A stretch of 64,000 nucleotides of DNA from Flavobacterium sp. (GTDB taxonomy: Bacteria; Bacteroidota; Bacteroidia; Flavobacteriales; Flavobacteriaceae), in the NCBI GenBank assembly GCA_016718345.1, contig JADKDN010000002.1:299714-363713 (forward strand), given 5' to 3'. This document shows positions 27,065 through 36,462 of the stretch, one piece after another. Made by a program: the position numbers and the translations under genes. The notes beneath the pieces were generated by a model. That model made no database searches. It was not told the DNA's origin and saw nothing but the letters and a program-made list of their open reading frames with translations. The first letter of the stretch is position 1. Each line of letters opens with the position of its first letter.

Positions 27065-28189
27065 TTTGATATTTCATCTTGTTAACAACAGGATTTGCAT
27101 ACATATTTAAAAACCCTTCTAAAGCTACTGGGTTATTTTGATCGATTCGTATCTCTAACCTTCTCTCAAATAATAGTTTCTCATTGTCTGTATAAAATGA
27201 ACTATACTCGTCAGTCTTATTGAGAATATCATAAGCTATATAATTTGTGGGCCAAAGTTTATAGCTTTTCAAAATAGAATCATCTATAACCTGTGCTAAA
27301 GCTTGTATCTGCTTGTTTGAATTATCATGTTCTGCGGCAATAGAATCTAATTCCGTTTTCAAAACATCGCCAAATGTATGTGAATTCGTTTCTTTTGACC
27401 AATAATTCCACTCAACAGCGTCATAAAATCTTCATTTTTCTCTTTGATGTAAACTTCATTATTAGCTTCCGCCATTAATTGCGGCATTTTCAATGCGTCA
27501 GTAGGATCATATTCATAGGAAATTGAAACTGGTACTATTTTAAGATTTTTAAAATAACTCATTAAATTTTCATCTTCTGAAGCCATAGCTAGCATCTTAA
27601 GAACACCAGGATGAGTTGCATCATTTCCGTCTTTAGTTCGACCTTCACGTTGAGCTATCCAAACCGAACGGTTTTCTCTTAACAAAAGTTGCTGGATATA
27701 TTCTGACAATAATTTAGAGCTTTGCAATAATTCTCTTGGAGGCAATCCTCTTTGAACCAAAAAGTTCCTATTAAGCTTTGATAATGTTAAAAGAAATGAT
27801 CTGTTTACCAAATTATCCCCAATGGCTGAGGCTGTCATTACCAAACCATGATCAAACAAGGCTGCATTCAACAATGATGTGTCCAGAATAATATCTCTAT
27901 GATTAGATATAAAAAGATAGGATGTGTTTTTTTCTAATTTTTCAAAACCCGAAGTAGTCAATCCGTCCGAACTTTTCTCTAAAACTTTTTGAACAGACTG
28001 ATAAATAAAATTACATTGAAAATCACGGATGGAGTGCGTTTTAATCAGTTGGTCTTTCCACACGGAGTCGTCAACTTCAGGAAAGGTAAAATTCATCAAT
28101 GCTTTCATCATGGGATGATTCACTGAAGAGCGAATAGCTTCATTTATTTCGGCGTCGTAAAACGGTCGGATTTTATCAAACTTTTGCAT
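27054..28189 (-). CDS. Glycerolipid acyltransferase-like protein (frameshifted as read)
   Basis: The protein (378 residues after repair) carries a PlsC-type acyltransferase domain: the H-x4-D catalytic motif in FISNHRDIILDTSLL near residue 103 and AQREGRTKDG near 184. It probably acylates a glycerophospholipid intermediate, but the exact acceptor cannot be told. A missing base at 27370-27371 splits the C-terminal about 100 residues (LKTELDSIAAEHDNSNKQ onward). The start at MQKFDKIRPFY is favoured over an upstream ATG. It overlaps ansA downstream and follows tatD. Confidence 0.82.
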
Positions 28190-28255
28190 TTTTTGGTGGT
28201 GGATTAAAGTATACACAAATGAACGAAATTTTATTTAAAATACGGTTTGCTTTTG

Positions 28256-29023
28256 CTAAATACTAAAGGTTATTTTAGAATTTTCAGTAGTAATTCTGGC
28301 AACATCTTGAGGCATCATGCCATAAATTTCTGCGAGTTTATTGACGACATTAATAAGGTAACTGCTTTCATTTCTCTTACCTCTATATGGAATAGGGGCT
28401 AGATAAGGAGAATCTGTTTCAAGAACAATATGCTCTAACTCGATTTTATTTAGAAACTGGTCAATTTTTCCGTTTTTAAACGTTACAACTCCTCCTATTC
28501 CTAATTTCATATTATATGAAATAGCCTGTAGAGCTTGTTCATACGTTCCTGTAAAACAATGAAATATTCCGAACAAATCCCCTGATTTTTCTTCCTCTAA
28601 AATTTCAAAAATGGCATCAAAAGCTTCTCTACAATGAATAACAATTGGCAATTTGTATTGTTTTGCTAATTGAATTTGCTTTCTGAAAGCAAATTGCTGC
28701 TCTTTTAGATGAGTTTTATCCCAATACAAGTCAATTCCAATTTCGCCTATGGCGTAAAACTTCCTTTTAGCTAATTCCTTTTCAACATGTTGCAACTCTT
28801 CTAGATAATTTTCTTTTACATACGTTGGATGCAAACCCATCATTAGAAAAATATTTTCAGGATAATTTTTCTCCAACTCATACATTGATTGAGTATGATT
28901 TGAATCGATAGCAGGTATAAAAAACCGAGTTACTCCATTCAGAATAGCACGTTGCATCATTTCTGATCTGTCTTGATTAAATTCTTCACTGTAAAGATGA
29001 GTATGGGTGTCGGTAATAATCAT
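28256..29023 (-). CDS. tatD: TatD family metal-dependent hydrolase
   Basis: The 255-residue TIM-barrel metalloenzyme has the start motif DTHTHLYSEEF (metal-binding H-x-H), GEIGIDLYWD near residue 94, VIHCREAF near 128, FHCFTG near 153 and LETDSPYLAP near 202. TatD proteins are 3'-5' exonucleases or DNases linked to DNA repair. It is the first gene of the leftward tatD-acyltransferase-ansA run. Confidence 0.93.
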   Translation of the reverse strand: MIITDTHTHLYSEEFNQDRSEMMQRAILNGVTRFFIPAIDSNHTQSMYELEKNYPENIFLMMGLHPTYVKENYLEELQHVEKELAKRKFYAIGEIGIDLYWDKTHLKEQQFAFRKQIQLAKQYKLPIVIHCREAFDAIFEILEEEKSGDLFGIFHCFTGTYEQALQAISYNMKLGIGGVVTFKNGKIDQFLNKIELEHIVLETDSPYLAPIPYRGKRNESSYLINVVNKLAEIYGMMPQDVARITTENSKITFSI

Positions 29024-29040
29024 TGTAATATTTTAAAGCA

Positions 29041-29048
29041 CAAAGTTA
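29041..29048 (-). promoter_or_regulatory. -7 promoter box for tatD
   Basis: The minus strand reads TAACTTTG, a perfect TAnnTTTG, 17 nt before the tatD ATG at 29023. Confidence 0.5.
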
Positions 29049-29065
29049 GTTTTTTGATGGATTGG

Positions 29066-29099
29066 TTTGTTACCATATTAGATTTTTACATTATTTTTG
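29066..29099 (+). promoter_or_regulatory. Promoter of the retropepsin-like protease gene
   Basis: TTTG (29066-29069) and TATTTTTG (29092-29099) are spaced 22 nt apart, close to the Bacteroidetes -33/-7 arrangement. The ATG at 29118 lies 18 nt downstream. A TTG inside the -7 box is not the start. Confidence 0.5.
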
Positions 29100-29117
29100 G
29101 TTACCCTATTTTACTTT

Positions 29118-29558
29118 ATGAAAACCCTTCCTGAAATTCTTAAAAAAGAAAACTACAAGAAAATAAAATTTAAAGTTTCTAAAACACAACATTTACTGAT
29201 TAAGGCAAGTATTAATGGAACCAAAGGAAATTTTATTCTCGATACTGGCGCTAGCAATAGCTGTGTGGGTTTTGAAGGTGTTGAATTATTTCAATTGAAA
29301 GCTGGAACTTCTAAAACTAAAGCAGCGGGTGCAGGTGCTACAAACATGTTTACTCAAATTGCTAAAAACAATACTTTACAACTAGGAAGATGGAAGAGTA
29401 ATGATTTTCATTTAGTAATTTTTGATTTATCACATGTAAATCAAGCTCTAACACAACATAAAGCAAAGCCAGTACAGGGTATTATTGGCGCAGATGTTTT
29501 ACTTGAAGGAAAAGCAATTATCGATTATTATAATCATAATCTATACTTATTAAAATAA
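29118..29558 (+). CDS. Retropepsin-like (clan AA) aspartic protease
   Basis: This small 146-residue protein has the single-domain retropepsin pattern: FILDTGASNSCVGF near residue 41 holds the catalytic Asp, and a hydrophobic-hydrophobic-Gly motif, GIIGADVL, lies near 122. One domain implies a homodimer. No signal peptide is apparent, so it may act in the cytoplasm; substrates are unknown. It ends at a strong terminator shared with convergent sucB. Confidence 0.85.
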   Translation: MKTLPEILKKENYKKIKFKVSKTQHLLIKASINGTKGNFILDTGASNSCVGFEGVELFQLKAGTSKTKAAGAGATNMFTQIAKNNTLQLGRWKSNDFHLVIFDLSHVNQALTQHKAKPVQGIIGADVLLEGKAIIDYYNHNLYLLK

Positions 29559-29595
29559 AAAAATCCGTTTGGTCTTTTAAACAAACGGATTTTCA
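29559..29595. terminator. Bidirectional terminator between the protease gene and sucB
   Basis: AATCCGTTTG (29562-29571) pairs with CAAACGGATT (29582-29591), flanked by A and T tracts. Confidence 0.88.
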
Positions 29596-29614
29596 GTAAT
29601 TTTTAATTCAAATT

Positions 29615-30841
29615 TTATAATTCAAATGCTTTTTTTGGATTATTATCACATAATAACTCAACTGGGTTTTCTAAAGCCTCTTTAACTGCTACCAAGAAAC
29701 CAACTGACTCACGACCATCAATAATTCTGTGATCATAAGACAATGCAACATACATCATAGGGTGAATTTCTACTTTACCATTTACCGCAATTGGTCTTTC
29801 AATAATGTTGTGCATTCCTAGGATTCCTGATTGAGGTGGATTGATAATTGGTGTACTCAACATACTTCCAAAAACACCTCCATTAGTTATTGTGAAGGTT
29901 CCCCCTGTCATATCATCAACCGTTATCTGACCGTCACGAGCTCTCAGTGCCAATCGCTTAATTTCAGCTTCAATCCCTCTGAAAGTTAAATTTTCAGCAT
30001 TGCGGACAACAGGAACCATTAGTCCTTTTGGTCCAGAAACCGCAATTGAAATATCACAAAAATCATAAACTGTTTTGTAATCTCCATCCATCATAGAGTT
30101 TACATCTGGATACAACTGTAGTGCTCTAGTAACCGCTTTTGTAAAAAATGACATATATCCTAAACTAACACCCCCATGCTTTGTTTTAAATGCATCTTTG
30201 TACTCATTACGCAAAGTATTGATAGGAGTCATATTAACTTCATTAAAAGTAGTCAACATCGCGGTGTCGTTCTTGGCTGCCACCAATCGTTCAGCTACTT
30301 TCCTGCGCAACATGGAAAGCTTTATTCTTTCTGTTCCACGAGAACCTCCCGTAGGAGTTCCCATTGATGGAACAGCATTTACTGCATCCTCTTTTGTAAT
30401 CCTACCTCCTTTTCCAGTACCAACAACGTCTGAAGGTTGTATGTCTTTTTCATCTAATATTTTTCGAGCTGCTGGAGATGGAACTTGAGTGGCGTATGTT
30501 TTCTCAGCAACAGGTGAAACTTTTGGAGCTTCTACTTTAGGAGTTTCTACGGAAGGTTTAACTTCCTCTTTAAGAGAAACTGTTGCTGTGCTATATGTTT
30601 TTGTAGCACTAGTATCAATTAAACAAACTACAGCTCCTACAGCTACTGTATCGCCTTCCTCGGCTTTTAATGTAATTGTCCCACTTGCTTCTGCTGGCAA
30701 TTCTAACGTTGCTTTATCAGAATCTACCTCAGCAATTGCCTGATCTTTCTCTACATAATCTCCATCTTTAACCAACCATGTTGCAATTTCAACTTCTTTT
30801 ATTGATTCCCCCGGCGATGGAACTTTCATTTCTAAAATCAT
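29615..30841 (-). CDS. sucB: 2-oxoglutarate dehydrogenase E2 (dihydrolipoyl succinyltransferase)
   Basis: The 408-residue E2 core of the TCA-cycle complex has an N-terminal lipoyl domain with the lipoylated Lys in EVDSDKATLELPAEASG (about residue 44), a Pro/Val/Glu-rich linker, the peripheral-subunit-binding domain (SPAARKILDEKDIQPSDV, near 124) and the catalytic domain ending in SYDHRIIDGRESVGF (near 378). It transfers succinyl groups to CoA. It lies 29 nt downstream of sucA on the same strand, forming a sucAB operon. Confidence 0.95.
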   Translation of the reverse strand: MILEMKVPSPGESIKEVEIATWLVKDGDYVEKDQAIAEVDSDKATLELPAEASGTITLKAEEGDTVAVGAVVCLIDTSATKTYSTATVSLKEEVKPSVETPKVEAPKVSPVAEKTYATQVPSPAARKILDEKDIQPSDVVGTGKGGRITKEDAVNAVPSMGTPTGGSRGTERIKLSMLRRKVAERLVAAKNDTAMLTTFNEVNMTPINTLRNEYKDAFKTKHGGVSLGYMSFFTKAVTRALQLYPDVNSMMDGDYKTVYDFCDISIAVSGPKGLMVPVVRNAENLTFRGIEAEIKRLALRARDGQITVDDMTGGTFTITNGGVFGSMLSTPIINPPQSGILGMHNIIERPIAVNGKVEIHPMMYVALSYDHRIIDGRESVGFLVAVKEALENPVELLCDNNPKKAFEL

Positions 30842-30870
30842 CCTTTTATAATTTTATTAAGTGTGTATTG

Positions 30871-33645
30871 TTATCTAAATAAATTTTTGTCAAAAACCAT
30901 TCTTATGGCATCGGAGTGACGTCGTTTTGCTCGAGTATAACTTCCTGCAGCAGGAGCAGCATAAGCTTTTAGTGAGGCAAGTCTCCATTTTACCAAATCA
31001 AAATTCATCAACATATAGCCATAAGCGCCCATGTTTTTGGGTTCTTCTTGCGCCCATACGTAATCATCTGCATTTGGATATTTGGTAATAATGGCTTTCA
31101 ATTGTTCTACTGGTAAAGGAAAAAGTTGTTCTATTCTAACAACCGCAACATCGTTTCTCCCATTAATTTCTCTTTCGGCAGTAATATCATAATAAAATTT
31201 TCCTGTGCAGAAAACCAAAGTTTTTACTTCGGCTTTATTTACTGTTTCGTCATCAAAGGTCTCTTGAAAACTTCCATTTTCAAATTCCTCAATCGAGGAA
31301 ACTACTCTTGGATCACGTAATAAACTCTTAGGTGTAAATACAACAAGTGGTTTACGGAAAGTAGTTTTCATCTGTCTTCTTAACAAATGATAGAAATTCG
31401 CAGGAGTAGTACAATCGGCAACATACATATTGTGACGAGCACAAAGTTGTAAATAACGCTCCATTCTAGCAGAAGAGTGCTCTGCTCCTTGACCCTCATA
31501 TCCGTGTGGCAACAAAAGAACAATTCCGTTTTGATTGTTCCATTTATCCTCACCACATGAAATGTATTGATCGATCATAATTTGCGCACCATTCACTGAA
31601 ATCTCCAAATTGTGCTTCCCAAATAGTTAATGTTTTTGGACTTGCTAAGGCATATCCATAATCAAAACCTAATACACCGTATTCTGATAAAAGAGAATTG
31701 AAAACGTGGAAATTCCCTTTTTTACCTTCTAAATTGTTTAGTAATGTAACTTCTTCCTCTGAATCTTCTACCTTAACAACGGCATGACGATGAGAAAAAG
31801 TTCCTCTTTCAACATCTTGACCCGAGATACGAACATCGTATCCTTCTAGTAGTAATGAACCATAAGCCAAATGTTCACCATTGACCAATCCAGTTTATTG
31901 GTTTCGAAAAACATTGTTTTTCTGTCGTTGATTAGTTTCTCAATTTTGCTGATGAACTTTTTATCGGAGGGCAAATTACAGATAGCATTGGCTATAGTAA
32001 CTAGTTTGTCTTTTGGAAAACCAGTATCTGTTTTTTGAAGCATCTGAACATCAGTTACTTGTTCAAATCCTTTCCATTCATTTTTCATAAACGGTGTTAT
32101 GATTGTCAAATCCTTTTTCCTTGATGCTTGAAGATTATCATCTAAGTCTTGTTTGTACTTAGCTTCCAAATCTTTAACCAGATTAGCATCTATAGCACCT
32201 TCGGCTAATAATTTATCTGCATAGATATCTCTAGGATTTCTGTGCTTAGCTATAATTTTATAAAGTACTGGCTGAGTAAAACGTGGTTCATCGCCTTCGT
32301 TGTGACCGTATTTTCTATATCCTAATAAATCGATAAACACATCACTACCAAACTGCATTCTGTAATCTAAAGCAAACGAGACAGCGTGAACAACAGCCTC
32401 AGCATCATCAGCGTTAACATGTAAAACTGGTGATAAAGTTACTTTAGCAACATCCGTACAATATTTTGACGATCGTGCATCTAGATAGTTGGTTGTAAAT
32501 CCTACCTGATTATTGATCACAATGTGAATGGTTCCTCCTGTTTTATATCCATCAAGCTGAGCCATTTGGATAATTTCATAGAGTATGCCTTGTCCTGCAA
32601 TAGCTGCATCTCCGTGGACGGCTATAGGCAATACCTTAGAGAAATCGTTCGGAAAATATTTGTCTTGTTTAGCTCGTGTTATTCCTTCAATTACCGCTCC
32701 AACGGTTTCGAGATGTGATGGGTTTGGTGCTAAATTGATATTAATTTTTTTACCTGTGCTAGTTACTTTATCAGCAGTGAGACCTAAATGATATTTTACG
32801 TCACCATCAAAATATTCCTGATCATAATCTTTACCGTCAAATTCACTAAATATATCTTGAGTAGATTTTCCAAAAATATTTGCTAAAACATTCAAACGCC
32901 CACGATGAGCCATTCCCATAACAAATTGCTCTACTCCTTTTTCTGCAGCTTTTTCTATTAAAGCATCAAGAGCGGGAATTATAGACTCCCCTCCTTCTAG
33001 AGAGAATCGCTTTTGTCCAACATATTTTGTATGCAAGAAGTTTTCAAAGGATACTGCTTGATTTAATTTATTCAGAATAGCCAACTTTTCATTAGTAGTA
33101 AAATTAGGCTGATTGTCATTTATCCCTATTTTATTTTGAATCCATTCAACAACTTCAGGATTTCTGATATACATATATTCTACACCAATGTGCTGACAAT
33201 AAATAGTATCTAAATGCTTTATAATTTCTTGAAGCGAACACGGTTTGATTTTAATAACCCTTGCTGCATCAAAAACTGTATTCAAATCTGCTTTTGATAA
33301 TCCAAAATTCTCAATATCAAGAGTTGGTGATGAAGATCTTCTTTCTCGAACTGGATTCGTTTTTGTGAATAAATGTCCTCGAGAACGGTATCCATCGATT
33401 AACTTTAAAACATTAAACTCTTTTTGAAGTTTCTCAGACACATGAACACTTTCGACATCACTCGCTGCAAGATTAGCTAAATAGGTTACTGGGTTTTCTT
33501 CATTATAGGTGGTCATTCCAAAATCAAAACCTTGAAAAAAGCTTCTCCAACTTGGTTCTACACTGTCTGGATTCTCAGTATATTGTTCGTATAATTGAGC
33601 AAAAAATTCTGTATGAGCTGCGTTTAAAAATGAAAACCTATCCAT
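30871..33645 (-). CDS. sucA: 2-oxoglutarate dehydrogenase E1 (two frameshifts as read)
   Basis: E1 decarboxylates 2-oxoglutarate with thiamine diphosphate. The order is normal: N-terminal SFLNAAHTEFFAQLYEQY, MAHRGRLNVLANIFGKS near residue 244, the ThDP-binding VHGDAAIAGQGILYEI near 342, and the C-terminal LLLPHGYEGQGAEHSSAR. A missing base at CC 31878-31879 and an extra base near 31594 divide it into three frames; with both repaired the protein is 924 residues, the usual length. Both are probably sequencing errors, as the gene is expected to be intact beside sucB. Confidence 0.93.
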
Positions 33646-33684
33646 ATTTTTTTGTTAATAACCTGATTTGTTAAAATTGCCTCG

Positions 33685-33692
33685 CAAAAGTA
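33685..33692 (-). promoter_or_regulatory. -7 promoter box for sucAB
   Basis: The minus strand reads TACTTTTG, a perfect TAnnTTTG, 39 nt before the sucA ATG at 33645. Confidence 0.45.
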
Positions 33693-33759
33693 CGACAAAT
33701 CAATAAATTTCTAAATATTTTTAAATACTTTTATGATTTAATTTGTAAAAAGTAATCCC

Positions 33760-34308
33760 ATGGAAAGAGCAAATTCGCAGTTTGTTACAAAAATATTTTT
33801 TTTACTACTTTTAGTTATATTTTCATATCAAAGTTTTGCGCAACAGCAATCAACACCATTAGAATCTAAAAGTGATTTTTGGGACAACGTTCAATTTGGT
33901 GGCGGCATAGGTTTTAGTGCGGGTTCAGGATATACAGATTTGACTCTTGCGCCTAGTGCTATTTATAATTTTAACGAATATTTTTCTGCTGGTGTTTCTC
34001 TACTTGGAACCTATGTTTCTTCAAAAAATTATTATAATTCATTGCATTATGGAGGAAGTCTAGTTACTCTTTTCAATCCAATTGAAGAAATTCAACTCTC
34101 TATTGAGTTAGAACAAATTAGAGTAAACAACGAGTATAAATCTATTGGAGGCAATTTTAAAGATAACTTTTGGAATACTGGCTTGTTCTTAGGAGCGGGT
34201 TATAGAACTGGATCGGTAACAATTGGAGCTCGGTACAATCTCTTGTATACTAGAGACAAAAATGTATACAATGAAGCCTTCATGCCTTTTGTTCGAGTAT
34301 TTTTTTAA
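33760..34308 (+). CDS. Small outer-membrane beta-barrel protein
   Basis: The 182-residue protein has a signal peptide (about 1-28, ending SYQSFAQ) followed by alternating beta-strands rich in Gly and aromatic residues, ending in FVRVFF, the terminal aromatic pattern of outer-membrane barrels. Homologues next to sucA are sometimes labelled alpha-ketoglutarate decarboxylase; nothing in the sequence supports enzyme activity, and that label is probably carried over from the neighbour. It is divergent from sucAB. Confidence 0.78.
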   Translation: MERANSQFVTKIFFLLLLVIFSYQSFAQQQSTPLESKSDFWDNVQFGGGIGFSAGSGYTDLTLAPSAIYNFNEYFSAGVSLLGTYVSSKNYYNSLHYGGSLVTLFNPIEEIQLSIELEQIRVNNEYKSIGGNFKDNFWNTGLFLGAGYRTGSVTIGARYNLLYTRDKNVYNEAFMPFVRVFF

Positions 34309-34679
34309 AAATCAAAACCCATTTGGGTCTAGACATACTTGTTTCTAAACCAGACTTTCTGCCATTCTCTTTTAAAATCAAGAAAGCGACCTGTCCAGAT
34401 AATTCAACAATATCCGAACCGTCTAATTTTTACTTCATCTTCAGCTACATCAATGATGTACAATAAATTGAGGTATTCTGCGAATTTATATTGAATTAGT
34501 CTCTACATTTTTTCTTGTAACTGAATTTTCAATTCATTAGGAGAAATGCTCATAGGAAAATCAACACCTTCGTTAGCTAAATTAAAATCTTTATTTAATT
34601 GTTCTATCAATTTTAAATATAGATTCTCGTTTTGAGCTTCAATGAGTAATAAGTCGGTATTCTTTGGTGAAATGAACAT
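34280..34679 (-). pseudogene. Decayed conserved hypothetical gene
   Basis: From ATG 34679 the minus strand reads 58 codons (MFISPKNTDLLLIEAQNEN...) to a TAG at 34503-34505. The same frame then continues in protein-like sequence (RLIQYKFAEYLNLLYIIDV). A shift at the run 34427-34431 leads to LDGSDIVELSGQVAFLILK. The end is uncertain: with a further one-base shift it runs REWQKVWFRNKYV to a stop at 34329-34331, otherwise an open frame runs to 34280 and overlaps the barrel gene. I do not recognise a function. It may be genuinely decayed or damaged by sequencing errors. Confidence 0.5.
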
Positions 34680-34739
34680 ATTTTTTTATTTAGAGAAAGA
34701 AAATTTTACTTCTAATTTACAGATTAAAAACCCTGTCAT

Positions 34740-35714
34740 TTATACTTTTCTTCCCATTAAATTTTCACCAAAAGATTGAAGCTTATCTTTCTTGTCATCA
34801 CTAATATCTAGCTTTTGTAGAATTTCAAAGGCTTTAAGAGTATACTCTTTGATTGCTTTTTTGGTAGCTTCTGATGCTCCTGTAGAATCAAAAATTTCTT
34901 TTACCGAATCAATTTTACTGGTATTATCATCAGGTTGTATTGAAAATAGATGTGTCAATTGTTTTCGACTCTCCTCTGAAGCAAATTCGACTGCTTTGAG
35001 ATATAAATAAGTTTTCTTATTCTCGATAATATCGCCTCCAACCTGTTTCCCAAAAGTTTTAGGGTCGCCAAATGCGTCTAAATAATCATCCTGCAATTGA
35101 AATGCTAATCCTAAATTTAACCCAAAATCATATATCAAGTTAGCATTTTCCTCAGAGGTTTGAGCAACAATAGCACCCATTTTCATAGCCGCTCCTACTA
35201 AAACTGCCGTTTTATATTCAATCATTTTTAGATATTCAGAAATCGTTACATCGTCTCGGGTTTCAAAATCAACATCATATTGTTGTCCCTCACAAACTTC
35301 CAAAGCGGTTTTACTAAATAGTTTGGCCAACTCTCTAAAAATCGAAGGTTCATATTCTTCAAAATATTGATACGCCAAAATTAACATGGCATCTCCTGAT
35401 AAAATTCCTGTATTGATATCCCATTTTTCGTGCACCGTTTCGTTCCCCCTTCTCAAAGGAGCATCATCCATTATATCATCGTGAATCAATGAAAAATTAT
35501 GGAAAACCTCAACCGCTGTTGCCGCAGCCAATGCTTTTTTACAATCTGTATCAAAAACCTCCGAAGCCATTAAAGTTAAAACTGGCCGTAATCTTTTACC
35601 ACCAAGTGATAATATATACCAGATTGGTTCATAGAGATTACTAGGTTCTTTCTTTAAAACTAAGGATTGAAAATGATTTAATACAATGTCTTGATAATGC
35701 GAAATCGCGTACAT
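34740..35714 (-). CDS. Polyprenyl (farnesyl/geranylgeranyl-type) diphosphate synthase
   Basis: The 324-residue prenyltransferase has both Asp-rich motifs: DDIMDDAPLRRG near residue 86 (FARM) and DDYLDAFGD near 212 (SARM), plus GGKRLRP near 39. It condenses isopentenyl diphosphate with allylic diphosphates, downstream of the MEP pathway that starts with Dxs. Chain length cannot be set with confidence from residues before the first motif. The neighbouring upstream TetR gene is divergent. Confidence 0.9.
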   Translation of the reverse strand: MYAISHYQDIVLNHFQSLVLKKEPSNLYEPIWYILSLGGKRLRPVLTLMASEVFDTDCKKALAAATAVEVFHNFSLIHDDIMDDAPLRRGNETVHEKWDINTGILSGDAMLILAYQYFEEYEPSIFRELAKLFSKTALEVCEGQQYDVDFETRDDVTISEYLKMIEYKTAVLVGAAMKMGAIVAQTSEENANLIYDFGLNLGLAFQLQDDYLDAFGDPKTFGKQVGGDIIENKKTYLYLKAVEFASEESRKQLTHLFSIQPDDNTSKIDSVKEIFDSTGASEATKKAIKEYTLKAFEILQKLDISDDKKDKLQSFGENLMGRKV

Positions 35715-35890
35715 AAAAAATTTTCGCTAATTTATGTTTTTCTAATCGTATGACAAAAGTGTAGCTTTTTTCTAATGTTAAATTTACGTTAATACTTAGG
35801 AAACTATTTTAGTGTTTAAAGTTTCCTATTTATTTTGCGGCATAATTTTAACATATCACGAAAGATAAAATCATCAAAAAAGCTACCGAT

Positions 35891-36452
35891 ATGTTCTTAA
35901 AACTTGGTTTTAAGAGTGTTACTATGGATGATATTGCGTGTGAGATGTGTATTTCTAAAAAAACAATATACAAGTATTTTAGCAACAAAGAAACTTTGAT
36001 AGAAGAAGGAACTGAAGTTATTCATCAAAAAATTCATACTCTAATGGATGACGTAATTGCTAAAAATCACAACGCAATTGTAGAAAATTTTGAAATGCGC
36101 AAGATGTTCAAGGAAATGTTTCAGTCGTTTGACCACTCGCCTGCCTACCAACTAAAGAAACACTATCCTGAAATTTATCAGAAAATGATGGCTAACGAAA
36201 TTGAAGATTGTAGCTATGTGTTTCGTCAAAATATTGAAAAAGGAAATCGCAGAGGGATTGTATCGCCCTGAAACTGATATTGAAATCGCAGTAAAGTTTT
36301 ATTATACACTTATTTTTTCCATTAATGAAAATACATTATTAGAAAAAGAAGCCTACGAACTTGAAGCCAAAGCATTAGAGTATCACACAAGAGCAATTGG
36401 CACACCAAAAGGAATCATCGAATTAGAAAAACAATTACTAACTAATAAATAA
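35891..36452 (+). CDS. TetR/AcrR family regulator (frameshifted; start codon unclear)
   Basis: The N-terminal HTH is evident (FLKLGFKSVTMDDIACEMCISKKTIYKYFSNKETLI). The frame breaks at GG 36242-36243; removing one G joins NIEK to EIAEGLYRPETDIEIAVKFYY, giving a normal-length ligand domain. The first canonical start is ATG 35891, but in-frame codons upstream (TKDKIIKKATD, about 35861-35890) complete helix 1, and only ATC precedes them. It heads a TolC-adaptor-RND operon and is likely its local repressor, which is inference from position. Confidence 0.83.
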
Positions 36453-36462
36453 TCATCAATCT

